From positions 1-64,000 of the forward strand of contig NZ_JAESVF010000011.1 of the NCBI RefSeq assembly GCF_038433465.1: a DNA stretch of 64,000 nucleotides, written 5' to 3'. Each line of letters starts with the position of its first letter. The stretch's first letter is position 1. The position numbers and the translations under genes are program-made. Positions 1 to 8,381 of this stretch are shown here, one piece after another. The notes below the pieces were generated by a model that searched no databases, was not told where the DNA came from, and saw only the letters and a list, made by a program, of their open reading frames with translations. This stretch comes from Galbibacter sp038433465. GTDB lineage: Bacteria > Bacteroidota > Bacteroidia > Flavobacteriales > Flavobacteriaceae.

Positions 1-2
1 GT

Positions 3-1667
3 GGACAAACCGACCGTTATACATTAGGAAGTATCGCATATGATAAAAATGGAAATATAACGAGTCTAGTTAGAAATGGTCATATCAATGGAGCGGCAAC
101 CTCTTTTGGAACGCTTAGTAACCCGATGGATAAATTGAGCTACACTTATCATGCAGGCGGGAACTTTTTAGTAAAGGTGAGTGATACAGGAAATAAGAAC
201 TATGGTTTTATAGATGGAAGCAATACCGATAATGACTACGGAAGGGATGTTAACGGAAATCTAATACGTGATAAGAACAAGGGAATTACAAACATTACCT
301 ACAATCATTTAAATTTACCGACCAAGGTAACGACAAGTGAGGGAAGTATTTCGTATTTTTACGATGCAACAGGTGTAAAATTAAAAAAGGTTGTGAGCAG
401 CGGAGCTACAACAGACTATGCAGGGAATTACATTTATGAGAATGGGAACTTACAGTTTTTCAACCATGCAGAGGGCTATGTAGATGCCGAAGGTTCGGGA
501 TATAACTATGTCTATCAATACAAAGACCACTTAGGCAACGTTAGACTGTCCTACCAAGATGCGGATAATAATGGAAGTATCGCTACGAATGAAATTGTAG
601 AAGAGAGTAATTATTACCCTTTTGGGTTACAGCACAGGGGATATGGACCAGATAAATCGTCTTTGGGGAATAGTGTAGCAAAGAAGTTTAAATACAATGG
701 TGTTGAGTTAGAGGAAACTTTAGGTTTAAATATCTACGAAATGGATTTTAGACAGTACGACTCATCGCTAGGGAGATTTAATGCTATGGATATGTTTGCA
801 ATGTTAGCACCAAGTGTAACTCCTTATAGATTCGCTTTTAATAATCCTGTTTATTGGTCTGATCCCTCTGGCTTATATGAAATTGATAATGCTGGTAATA
901 TTGTCGTAAATAATGAAAATGGAAATGATGAAGTAGGGAAACTACTTGCATATTTACAGAGTAATAATGGAGCAAGTATAGATGATATTGCAAGTCAGAT
1001 TGTTTCATCTGGTGAATTTGCCTATGACTTAGAAGGAGTAACAGTTGTTGGAAGTGTAAAAAACAGGGATAATTTATACCAAAAAGCAGCAAATGATTTA
1101 GGAGGACAATTAAACTCAGCGACAAGTAGAATATCAGCTTTTAATGGTAATATTGTTGTTTCATCACTAACAAATGCTAATCCTAAGTTTTCAAGAGGTA
1201 TTGATTATGCGAGTGGAGCACTTACAGGGTTAGCAGGATTTAGTGATCCATCCAGGGTTGTAAGTATGGCTATGAATGCTCAAGTAAGGGGTAGTAACCT
1301 TTCAAATGGAGCAATTAATAATTTAGCAAGGACTAATCAATTAGCTAAAGGTACAAGGGCATTTGGTAGAGCTGCTCCAGCTGTCAGTGTAGGTTTTGCA
1401 TTATATGATATTAGTAATGCATATGCATTGGATGGAAGTCAATTTGGTTATAATAGTACCATTACAACTTCAAGATCTGTTGGCAGTATTGCAGGTGGAT
1501 GGGCAGGTGCTGAAGCTGGAGCTGCAGTAGGTGCATCTATCGGATTATGGTTCGGAGGAGTAGGCGCGGTTCCTGGATCTATTATTGGTGGGATTGTTGG
1601 AGGGGTTATAGGAAGTCATTATGGTGGACAAGCCGGTGAGATAGCAGGAGAGCAAATTGCTAATTAA
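3..1667 (+). CDS. Rhs-repeat polymorphic toxin, C-terminal part (5' truncated by window)
   Basis: The reading frame is open from the first bases, so the gene starts outside the window. The first ~290 codons are YD/Rhs-type repeats (YDKNGNI, YGRDVNGNL, YFYDATG) followed by the Rhs-associated core (YKDHLGNVRLSY, then NNPVYWSDPSGL, whose DPSGL lies near nt 861-875). In Rhs proteins the core builds a shell and the variable region after it is the toxic tip. Here that tip is ~265 residues. It has no nuclease or deaminase motif I recognise and ends in a glycine-zipper-like hydrophobic stretch (about nt 1490-1650: repeated GxxxG, AGAEAGAAVG, GGIVGGVIG). This suggests a membrane-acting tip, which is inference. 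The next gene starts 2 bp after the stop and encodes a small membrane protein, fitting a toxin-immunity pair. The Rhs assignment is very secure; the toxin activity is unknown. Confidence 0.93.
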   Translation, partial: GQTDRYTLGSIAYDKNGNITSLVRNGHINGAATSFGTLSNPMDKLSYTYHAGGNFLVKVSDTGNKNYGFIDGSNTDNDYGRDVNGNLIRDKNKGITNITYNHLNLPTKVTTSEGSISYFYDATGVKLKKVVSSGATTDYAGNYIYENGNLQFFNHAEGYVDAEGSGYNYVYQYKDHLGNVRLSYQDADNNGSIATNEIVEESNYYPFGLQHRGYGPDKSSLGNSVAKKFKYNGVELEETLGLNIYEMDFRQYDSSLGRFNAMDMFAMLAPSVTPYRFAFNNPVYWSDPSGLYEIDNAGNIVVNNENGNDEVGKLLAYLQSNNGASIDDIASQIVSSGEFAYDLEGVTVVGSVKNRDNLYQKAANDLGGQLNSATSRISAFNGNIVVSSLTNANPKFSRGIDYASGALTGLAGFSDPSRVVSMAMNAQVRGSNLSNGAINNLARTNQLAKGTRAFGRAAPAVSVGFALYDISNAYALDGSQFGYNSTITTSRSVGSIAGGWAGAEAGAAVGASIGLWFGGVGAVPGSIIGGIVGGVIGSHYGGQAGEIAGEQIAN

Positions 1668-1669
1668 AT

Positions 1670-2173
1670 ATGAAAAAGATAGTCTGGTTTTGGAATTTTG
1701 TCCATTATTCATTGTTTTTGTTTTTTAAATATTGTGGGGATATTATCACTTATCCATTATTTAAAATCTTTAATATTGGAAAGGTAAAGGATGGTTATTA
1801 TAGAAAAGGGGTTTTCAATCCAAAAGAACAGGTCTCAAATGCTTTGAATAACCCAACATATGGTACGAGAATGATGTTTGCTGGTGCAGGGCTGAATATT
1901 TTGATGTTATTGTTACTTTTTGGCTTATTTAATCTCTTAAAGGTATTGAACATTCTGCCCAAGGATACCCCTATCAAAACAGCAATTATTATTACAATAC
2001 TGATTGCCTTGATGTTTAATTACTTTTTGATATTTAAAGGGGATTCCTATTTGGATTATTTTAGGGAATTCAATGAAATGAAAAACAGGAAAAGAATCGC
2101 TAACTTTGCACTTAGCGCTATTATTTGCATGCTAATTTTATCTTTTTCTATTTATATGTTTTTGTTGACTTAA
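1670..2173 (+). CDS. small three-TM membrane protein, candidate Rhs immunity protein
   Basis: This is a 167-residue protein I do not recognise by family. It has a hydrophobic/aromatic N-terminus (residues ~4-30) and three clear membrane segments at about 69-92, 103-125 and 145-166, separated by short charged loops (KNRKR before the last). It starts 2 bp after the Rhs stop codon, so the two genes are almost certainly co-transcribed. Its position directly behind the variable tip of an Rhs protein is where a cognate immunity gene normally lies. A membrane immunity protein would match the glycine-zipper tip of the toxin. Function is inferred from position only; an unrelated membrane protein is possible. 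Confidence 0.8.
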   Translation: MKKIVWFWNFVHYSLFLFFKYCGDIITYPLFKIFNIGKVKDGYYRKGVFNPKEQVSNALNNPTYGTRMMFAGAGLNILMLLLLFGLFNLLKVLNILPKDTPIKTAIIITILIALMFNYFLIFKGDSYLDYFREFNEMKNRKRIANFALSAIICMLILSFSIYMFLLT

Positions 2174-2221
2174 TTTATAAGAATGTGACGTAATCTCAAG
2201 ATTTATTGAGTGACTTATGCT

Positions 2222-2395
2222 CTAAAGCGAAGCAACATTTTTATTGAAAAAGTCCTTAAACTTCTTTGAAGTGAGCATCTTGTCAATCATCTTAAAGATA
2301 ATGGTTCTATCACTAGTATCAAGTTCAGAAATCAAACGTAGCTGTTTCCGTGACTGTTTACCCTCAAAACTATCGTACATAAGTAGTAAGCGCAT
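2222..2395 (-). pseudogene. C-terminal remnant of an XRE-family regulator
   Basis: On the minus strand a 52-codon frame opens at an ATG at 2380 (57 codons if the ATG at 2395 is used) and stops at 2222-2224. It reads MYDSFEGKQSRKQ, then LRLISELDTSDRT, then MIDKMLTSKKFKDFF. From memory, this matches the C-terminal tail of Bacteroidota XRE (HTH_3) repressors, where an 'L..F..L...D+..I..MID.ML.KKKFKDFF' tail follows the DNA-binding domain. The helix-turn-helix part is missing: upstream on this strand lies the acetylesterase gene, whose last codons overlap the remnant in another frame. It is most likely debris at an old recombination junction. A short expressed peptide is possible but unlikely. 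Confidence 0.6.
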
Positions 2396-3104
2396 GTTGT
2401 TGCTTTTTTAATTCTGAAATAAATAATTTAGCAACTTCATTGGCGCCTTTTTCAGAAAGATGAGTATCGTCTTGTTTTCCATCTGGGTAATAAGGATGTT
2501 CTCCTGCTTGAAAATGCAAATGTAATTCGCTTGACTTTTCTGGTCCGTAACTTTCTTCTAATTGCTCGGTTAGGTATTGTAAATCGATAAACGTAATATT
2601 TTCCTCTTGCGTTACTAATCTTGCCTCTTGAGGGTAAGCTCCGTGCGTGTCGACTAACACGCCTTCTTCATTAAAATTACGTCTTACAATAGACGAAAAT
2701 ACAATCGGGATGGCTCCTTTTTCTCTACTTTCAGCAATGAACTTCTTTAAATTATAACGATATGCCGTATGCGGATTGGTGTAGCGCTTCGGGTCTTTCG
2801 ACTTTTGGTCGTTGTGTCCAAATTGTATAAGTACATAATCGCCTGCTTTTAAGTTTTTATAAATAGAATCCCATCTACCTTCAGCAATAAAACTGCGTGT
2901 ACTTCGTCCGTTTACAGCTTTGTTTATAATTGTTACGTTGTCATTAAAATATGCAGGAAGTACTTGCACCCAACCGTGTTCTGGGTTTTCTTCCGGATTT
3001 TTTTTATCCGCCATGGTAGAATCGCCAATCGAATAGATTGTAATTTCTTGCGCATTTGTATTCAGTAAAAAAGAAAAAAATGCAATGTATAAAAGTGTTT
3101 TCAT
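2370..3104 (-). CDS. SGNH/GDSL esterase, rhamnogalacturonan acetylesterase type (CE12)
   Basis: This 244-residue secreted esterase probably removes acetyl groups from pectin (rhamnogalacturonan or homogalacturonan). A signal peptide covers about residues 1-18 (…NTNA/QE). The SGNH blocks are visible: GDST with nucleophile Ser29, the block II Gly near GRSTRSF (66-72), GHND at 96-99 (Asn98 oxyanion hole) and DDTHLS with Asp213/His215 as the remaining catalytic pair. It is the last gene of the susC-susD-DUF4861-GH105-CE8-CE12 operon, 37 bp behind the methylesterase. The final ~8 residues (HALTTYVR) run into an XRE-gene remnant in another frame, so the native C-terminus has probably been replaced. 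The catalytic blocks are unaffected. Confidence 0.9.
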   Translation of the reverse strand: MKTLLYIAFFSFLLNTNAQEITIYSIGDSTMADKKNPEENPEHGWVQVLPAYFNDNVTIINKAVNGRSTRSFIAEGRWDSIYKNLKAGDYVLIQFGHNDQKSKDPKRYTNPHTAYRYNLKKFIAESREKGAIPIVFSSIVRRNFNEEGVLVDTHGAYPQEARLVTQEENITFIDLQYLTEQLEESYGPEKSSELHLHFQAGEHPYYPDGKQDDTHLSEKGANEVAKLFISELKKQQHALTTYVR

Positions 3105-3141
3105 CGGGTTGTGATTTTATTTTCTGAAGTTGACGAATTGG

Positions 3142-4158
3142 TTAATTGTGATACCAATTCGTGTATTCATTTTCTGCTGATAAAATAGTTGAAAGGGTGT
3201 ATTTTTTAGCTTCATCTTCTGTTAGTTGATGCGACCAAGAAACTCTATTTTCAACAGAAGCACCACTGCCTTTAGATTTATATTCAGCATAAAAACTTGT
3301 AGTATGACTTTCTTTTTTTTTCCAATCGTGCCAACCTTCAGCAAGAATAAAATCGCCCATTGAGCAATTTAAAAACACTGTTTTTGCATGTATTCTCCAT
3401 GGTCTTCCAAGGTAAACTTTAGTAGCGTTTTTAGTAGCGGTTAATTGACAGTTTAGAAACACAAATCCGTATGCAGTATTTTTATCGGTAGAAGCAGCGG
3501 TAATGTACGAATCGGCTTTAGTGTGTAACGTACAGTTTTCGAAAACAGCAGTTGCTTGTCCAAAAATATAGTCGGTTGTGCCTTCAATAAAACAATCTTT
3601 AAAATAATGTTTAAACCCTTCTCCAGATAGAAATAAAGTGTCTTGATTTCCAATAATATTGCAATCTTCTACTTTTACTCGGTTTGCATTAACAGTTAGA
3701 GCAATGGCCTGCCCAACTTCTCCAGCAGTGTTTTTGATGGTTAAATTTTTTAAAACACAGTCGTTTCCATCAATTTGGAGTGTAGGTGTATGAAAAGTAC
3801 TATTTCGGCCGAGATTGATGCTGTCGAAATAATCGTTGTACTGAATAATGGTGTTTTCTTTGTTTTCGCCAATAATGGTTATTTGTGGATTCCATTGGTA
3901 AACAGTTATTTTTTCATGATAAATACCAGCTTTGACAAAAATGGTGATTCTATCGTACGGATACGATTTACAATTATCAATAGCTGCTTGAATAGAGGAG
4001 TAGTCTCCACTACCATCTTTGGCAACTACCATGTCGTAAGAATTATAAAAGCACAGCTCATTTTTAGTAAATGAGTGTGCTTTTAATTGAAAACATAAAA
4101 ACGAAAACAGTAAAACGGTATAAACAGTTATGTTTTTTATTTGTGAATACGCGTTCAT
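3142..4158 (-). CDS. pectin methylesterase (CE8)
   Basis: This 338-residue pectinesterase removes methyl esters from homogalacturonan, releasing methanol and exposing galacturonate for lyases or hydrolases. It has the right-handed beta-helix pattern and the CE8 signatures: GQAIAL with Gln150, GNQDTLF with Gln172 and acid/base Asp173, GTTDYIFG with nucleophile Asp196, and LGRPW with Arg252/Trp254. The first ~28 residues form a hydrophobic export signal (TVYTVLLFSFLCFQLKA). It lies 18 bp downstream of the GH105 gene and directly before the acetylesterase, so methyl and acetyl de-esterification are coupled in one transcript. Family assignment is firm; the exact export site is not determined. Confidence 0.95.
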   Translation of the reverse strand: MNAYSQIKNITVYTVLLFSFLCFQLKAHSFTKNELCFYNSYDMVVAKDGSGDYSSIQAAIDNCKSYPYDRITIFVKAGIYHEKITVYQWNPQITIIGENKENTIIQYNDYFDSINLGRNSTFHTPTLQIDGNDCVLKNLTIKNTAGEVGQAIALTVNANRVKVEDCNIIGNQDTLFLSGEGFKHYFKDCFIEGTTDYIFGQATAVFENCTLHTKADSYITAASTDKNTAYGFVFLNCQLTATKNATKVYLGRPWRIHAKTVFLNCSMGDFILAEGWHDWKKKESHTTSFYAEYKSKGSGASVENRVSWSHQLTEDEAKKYTLSTILSAENEYTNWYHN

Positions 4159-4176
4159 TTAGTTGATTTTCTTGTG

Positions 4177-5406
4177 TTATTTATCAAGTTCTAGAGCAGC
4201 TAGAATAAATGGTCCTGTTGCTTTTGGATCGTTGTCTTTTTTCTTTTCGTTTACGTAGTATTCATACGATCCGTCTCGGTAAGGATTACCACCCAATCCT
4301 GCTACTGCGCAAACTTGTGTAATAGTAATTTCTCCGTCTTCGGCTACTTTAATTAGTTGAGAAGTAAGTCCGTTAAATCCAGCATCAGCATTTTTTTGAA
4401 AGCTTTCTGGGATGTATCCTTTATTTACAGCTTTTGCTAGCGTATAAGTTAACATAGAAGAACCAGAAGCTTCAAGGTAATTTCCTTCTTTATCGCCCAT
4501 ATCGGTTACTTGATACCATAAACCAGAAGCATCTTGAAACTTAACAACAGCCGTTGCAAGTTCGTTTAAATAAGAGATTAGCACTTCTTTTTTAGGATGA
4601 TTATCTGGATAATAATCCAACACATCTACAAGTGCCATGGCATACCAACCTAACGAACGCGACCAAAAGTTTGGCGATGTACCCGTTTTTTTGTCGGCCC
4701 ATTCCATTTCTCTACTTTCGTCCCAACCGTGGTAAAGCAATCCTGTTTTTGGGTCTTTAGCATTTTTTTCAATTAATTCAAATTGCATAGCAATATCATC
4801 AAGTGCTTTTCCATCTTCGTAAGTCGAAGTGTATTCAGCATAAAAAGGAGCGCCCATGTATAAACCGTCTAACCACATTTGGTTTGGGTAACGTTTTTTG
4901 TGCCAAAATCCACCAGATTTTGTACGTGGTTGTCCTGTAAGTTGAAGGCGAAGCGTATCCATTGCTTTACGATATCTTTCGTCTTTAGTGCTGTCGTATA
5001 AATCGAATAAAATTTTACCAGCATTAATCATGTCGATATTATACTTTTCGAGCTCGTAGTTTATAATTGTTCCGCTACTGTCTATTAATTCGTCTGCATA
5101 AGCTTTTGTGTAGTTGTAATATTCTTTGTTACCAGTTTCTTTGTACAACTCCTCAAAAGCAAGTAAAACAAGTCCGTGCACATAATCCCATTTCGGTTTT
5201 TTTGCATGGTCTATTTGCCAAGCTTGTTCGTTTCTTTTCATGATCGAAAGAGCCATACGCTCTGACCATTTTTTGGTAGTATCTACTGCCAATGGAGTAG
5301 GGGTGTCGGTTACAGTATTTTCTTTCTTTTGTTCTTTACAACTTATTGCGCTCGTTAGAACAAGTGCAAAAGCAAAAGAACATAGCGATTTAAATATAAT
5401 TTTCAT
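4177..5406 (-). CDS. GH105 (GH88-like) unsaturated rhamnogalacturonyl/galacturonyl hydrolase, lipoprotein
   Basis: The 409-residue enzyme belongs to the (alpha/alpha)6-barrel GH88/GH105 group, which hydrates the 4,5-double bond at the non-reducing end of lyase products and so releases 5-keto-4-deoxyuronate. Evidence: WDYVHGLVLLAFEELY (73-88), a GGFWHKKRYPNQMWLDG block containing candidate catalytic Asp180, and RSLGWYAMALVDVLDYYP. The start carries a lipoprotein signal ending SAIS-Cys23. It follows the DUF4861 gene by 30 bp in the pectin operon. A hydrolase for unsaturated ends implies that a pectate or rhamnogalacturonan lyase acts upstream, yet none is encoded in this window. GH105 rather than GH88 is my preference from the overall pattern. 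Confidence 0.9.
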   Translation of the reverse strand: MKIIFKSLCSFAFALVLTSAISCKEQKKENTVTDTPTPLAVDTTKKWSERMALSIMKRNEQAWQIDHAKKPKWDYVHGLVLLAFEELYKETGNKEYYNYTKAYADELIDSSGTIINYELEKYNIDMINAGKILFDLYDSTKDERYRKAMDTLRLQLTGQPRTKSGGFWHKKRYPNQMWLDGLYMGAPFYAEYTSTYEDGKALDDIAMQFELIEKNAKDPKTGLLYHGWDESREMEWADKKTGTSPNFWSRSLGWYAMALVDVLDYYPDNHPKKEVLISYLNELATAVVKFQDASGLWYQVTDMGDKEGNYLEASGSSMLTYTLAKAVNKGYIPESFQKNADAGFNGLTSQLIKVAEDGEITITQVCAVAGLGGNPYRDGSYEYYVNEKKKDNDPKATGPFILAALELDK

Positions 5407-5436
5407 GTTTGTGCTTTTATAATATTTTAGTTGATT

Positions 5437-6468
5437 TTATTGTAATTGATTGGTATTGCTAAGTGTGTTTAACTTTTCATCGAGGTAAGATATAAAATCT
5501 TCTTTATTGGTAATTCCATCTTTTTCTTTTTCCCAAGCACCCAAAAAGTAATATGTAATTCGGTTTGTAGTTGGTTTGAAAACCAAAAGATGATCGTGTT
5601 CTCCAGTTGTTTTCTGACTAACTTCTGCTGTTTTGTAGAAGATTGCCATCCCTAATTTATCTGGAACTAAAGTTTGTTCGCCATAAGTTGCGATATAAGC
5701 CCAAGTGTTGTCTTCGGTAGACTTTTCGATTAGTTCTATGTCTTTAAACTTTACAATTCCAGTTGCGATACCTTCGATAGCTTCGGAAGGTGTAATTTGA
5801 TGTTTTGTATAGCGATGGTTTGGGGTGATTGTTAATGTAGACTGAAGGTCGATTTTATCACCTGCAGTTTTCCAACCTTTGTAATTTATAAATACTGATG
5901 AAGCGTTATCTGAATTTGAAACTTCTGCAGTAGTTTCTTCAACCGTTTCAAAATGCAATACTTTTCCGTCGACATATCTTCCGATGGAACCGATTCCCAT
6001 AGACTTTCCAGCTTTCAGAATATCCATTCCCCAATCGCTCATTTCGTGATAAGAGTCAAAACCATCTTGTCCAACTTTTGGAAGAATGATATCGTGTGTT
6101 GTTTTTCCGAAGATATCAATAGCATTACGCCAATCGAGATACAAACGGTAACCTACTTTGTTGCTTTCCCATCCTGGGCCTTCGTAGCGAATAAACCAAG
6201 AGTGATCGGTATGTTCTTTAGGAACGGTAAGTTTTGTTACATTTTTGAAGGATGTACCTTCACTGTATTCTTTGTGGCCTCTTGGACCATCTACCCAATT
6301 TCCGCCTTGCGCAACAGAAATTTCGGCATAAGTTTTTTCTGAACTGTTTTTAACAACAGTAGTTTGGGGTGTTTGTGTTGCTGTTGAGGTTTCTTTTTTT
6401 TCTTCGTTTTTACATGAAAAACTAAGAGCCAAACAGCATAGCGGAATAATTAGTTTTTGTGTTTTCAT
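5437..6468 (-). CDS. DUF4861 family lipoprotein of the pectin locus
   Basis: The protein is 343 residues from the ATG at 6468; a longer frame reaches 6510, but the internal start puts MKTQKLIIPLCCLALSFSC at the N-terminus, a proper lipoprotein signal. The mature part looks like the DUF4861 family (WFIRYEGPGWESNKVGYRLY, DWRNAIDIFGK, SYHEMSDWGMDIL, SIGRYVDGKV). Members are typically found in uronic-acid polysaccharide loci, but no reaction is known to me. It lies ~200 bp after susD, behind a hairpin terminator, and heads the enzyme part of the operon. An exported polysaccharide-binding or lyase/hydrolase-type role is possible; I would not assign one. Confidence 0.8.
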   Translation of the reverse strand: MKTQKLIIPLCCLALSFSCKNEEKKETSTATQTPQTTVVKNSSEKTYAEISVAQGGNWVDGPRGHKEYSEGTSFKNVTKLTVPKEHTDHSWFIRYEGPGWESNKVGYRLYLDWRNAIDIFGKTTHDIILPKVGQDGFDSYHEMSDWGMDILKAGKSMGIGSIGRYVDGKVLHFETVEETTAEVSNSDNASSVFINYKGWKTAGDKIDLQSTLTITPNHRYTKHQITPSEAIEGIATGIVKFKDIELIEKSTEDNTWAYIATYGEQTLVPDKLGMAIFYKTAEVSQKTTGEHDHLLVFKPTTNRITYYFLGAWEKEKDGITNKEDFISYLDEKLNTLSNTNQLQ

Positions 6469-6531
6469 AAGTATTGAGATTCGTGTTTTAGTAGTATGTA
6501 ATGTGAACAATTAAAGGGTAAGTTATAAAAA

Positions 6532-6568
6532 GATGAACTTGATAACCCGAAAAGGCATCAAGTTCATC
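6532..6568 (-). terminator. intrinsic (partial) terminator between susD and the enzyme genes
   Basis: A perfect 12-bp stem, GATGAACTTGAT (6532-6543) with ATCAAGTTCATC (6557-6568), has a 13-nt loop. On the minus strand it is followed by TTTTTATAAC. It sits ~110 bp after the susD stop and before DUF4861, a place where read-through attenuation would give more SusC/SusD than enzymes. Confidence 0.75.
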
Positions 6569-6677
6569 AGTGCTAACTACAACTTATGTTTGTCTATAAT
6601 TTCGAGTTATGTTGAAACATTTATAACAGCTAATCATGAATGTTGACTTTAGAAATTATATAAAACATAATAGTGGA

Positions 6678-8297
6678 TTAATTGTATGCAGGATTTTGAG
6701 GGAAATCTTTATTTTGATTTAAATCGATAGCTTCTTGAGGAATTGGTCTTAAAATTTTCAATTCTCCATTTGCTCCTGCAAAGTTACCTTGGTTGATTAA
6801 ATAGTGGTACATTGAAGCTCTTTCTACCAATTTACCAGTACGTTTTAAATCGAACCAACGGTGGTATTCTCCTAATAATTCGCGTGCTCTTTCATCTAAA
6901 ATATAATCAATGTCAAGCTCTGCTTGTGTAGCTGGTGTTGCATTTGCTCTTTCTCTTACAGCATTTAAACGTGCTAGAGCAGTAGCAGGACTCGATTGTA
7001 AATAAGCTTCAGCAGCAATTAAATACGTTTCAGCAAGTCTAGATAAAACAATGTCTCTTGTACTTGTTCTACCGTTATCAAAAGGTGCTTTTGGATCGTC
7101 AAACTTTTTAACAGGAATAGTTTCGTAATCGAAGTTTCTGTTTTTTGAAGGCACATACTCTCCATAAGCATGAATAGTTGCATCTGGATATTGAGTAGCA
7201 TACGCAGTTAAATCGGCATCTGTACTAGCCCATTTTGGAGCGTAGTAGTGTGCAACTGTAAGACCACTTGTATCATCAACTTCAAAATAGTCGTAATATC
7301 TTTCGTAAACTGTTGTCATGAAAGTACCTTCCCAACGGTCATCACCTTCGTCAAATAAACTTACAGCAAAATCTGTAGGACAAAGTGTGTAAGAACGGTA
7401 AGGAGCATCTCCTGCAACTTCCGAACCTCCTAGGTATGAACTGAAGAAATAGTTTTGTTTGTGTCCAAGTTCTGTTGGGTCTGTACTGTTTGAAGCTTCA
7501 CTAAATTGAACAGAAAAGATAGTTTCTGCATTCATTTCATTTCCTGGTGTCCAAAGTTCGTTGAAAGGAATTGATAATGACTGTCCGCTAATAGCATCAT
7601 CTGCATACGAAGCTGCTTTTGAGAAATCATCAGAAGCAGCAAAACTTTCGTAAGCTCTTGTTAAGTGTACTTTTGCAAGTAAATGTTGTACCGCTCTTTT
7701 ATTAACTCTACCTGTGTAAGAGCTACCATCAACTAAACTTAAAGATTGCTCTAACTCATCAATAATAAAGCTGTATACTTCTTCTGCTGAATTTCTGTCA
7801 AAAGTTAAAATTGGACTATCGATATAATCTGTAACCAATCCAACTCCACCATAAGTTTGAACAAGTAAAAAGTAAGCATTTGCTCTCAAGTACTTTACTT
7901 CTCCAATTCGTTTATTTAAATCTGAAAATTGTTCTGTGATATCGCTGTAAAACAATGCCATATTTGCTGTTTGAATAGCTTGATAACACGTAGTGTACAA
8001 TTGCCCAACTCCTGTTGAAGATGGAGTTAATTGTGTATACTGACTAAGTCCTGGTGGTTCTTGGTCACGACCTTCAGCATATAAATCGGTTCCTGCAGCA
8101 AATAACCACGGATCGTCTCCGTAGATTTCTTTAAGCTGTGCATAATTTGCATTTACAAGTGTTTCAAAACCTTCTGCAGTATTGTAAAAAGTCTCTGCAG
8201 TAACGTTTGATAGGTTGTCTTCTTCTAAATAATCATCACAAGAAACGAGCGTGATGCTTAGAATAGCTAAACTGTATATGATGTTTTTCATTTTCAT
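6678..8297 (-). CDS. SusD/RagB outer-membrane glycan-binding lipoprotein (pectin)
   Basis: SusD-family lipoproteins sit on the cell surface as the lid of the SusC transporter and bind oligosaccharides. The chosen start (ATG at 8297; 8291 equally possible) gives MKMKNIIYSLAILSITLVSC, a lipobox ending at Cys; the longer frame to 8333 adds an unlikely hydrophilic extension. Typical SusD features follow: an N-terminal NVTAETFYNTAEGFETLVNA helix, TPR-like helices (EVKYLRANAYFLLVQTYGG, RAVQHLLAKVHLTRAYE), and the C-terminal LARLNAVRERA and DERARELLGEYHRWFDLKRT blocks. It is paired with the upstream SusC. The ligand is inferred to be galacturonate-containing oligosaccharides from the operon's enzymes. 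Confidence 0.95.
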   Translation of the reverse strand: MKMKNIIYSLAILSITLVSCDDYLEEDNLSNVTAETFYNTAEGFETLVNANYAQLKEIYGDDPWLFAAGTDLYAEGRDQEPPGLSQYTQLTPSSTGVGQLYTTCYQAIQTANMALFYSDITEQFSDLNKRIGEVKYLRANAYFLLVQTYGGVGLVTDYIDSPILTFDRNSAEEVYSFIIDELEQSLSLVDGSSYTGRVNKRAVQHLLAKVHLTRAYESFAASDDFSKAASYADDAISGQSLSIPFNELWTPGNEMNAETIFSVQFSEASNSTDPTELGHKQNYFFSSYLGGSEVAGDAPYRSYTLCPTDFAVSLFDEGDDRWEGTFMTTVYERYYDYFEVDDTSGLTVAHYYAPKWASTDADLTAYATQYPDATIHAYGEYVPSKNRNFDYETIPVKKFDDPKAPFDNGRTSTRDIVLSRLAETYLIAAEAYLQSSPATALARLNAVRERANATPATQAELDIDYILDERARELLGEYHRWFDLKRTGKLVERASMYHYLINQGNFAGANGELKILRPIPQEAIDLNQNKDFPQNPAYN

Positions 8298-8320
8298 TTG
8301 ATTCTGTTTAAGAGATTGAA

Positions 8321-8368
8321 AAGCTTCGTGCAACGGGCAATATTTGTGTAAACCTATTGCACGAGCTT
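8321..8368 (-). other. susC-susD intergenic hairpin
   Basis: Complementary arms AAGC(T)TCGTGCAA (8321-8333) and TTGCACGAGCTT (8357-8368) form a ~12-bp stem with one bulged base. No long U-run follows, so it may be an RNA-stability or processing structure rather than a terminator. Confidence 0.45.
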
Positions 8369-8381
8369 ATTTGATGGTTGG

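Noticed and set aside
838..1125. A 95-codon minus-strand frame inside the Rhs gene
   Set aside because: It is a shadow of the Rhs coding frame; its Leu/His/Gln-rich composition is not protein-like.
5441..5454. TGTAATTGATTGGT resembles the LacI-type operator near the GH105 start
   Set aside because: It differs at three of 14 positions, lacks the ATCGAT centre, and lies inside the DUF4861 coding end.
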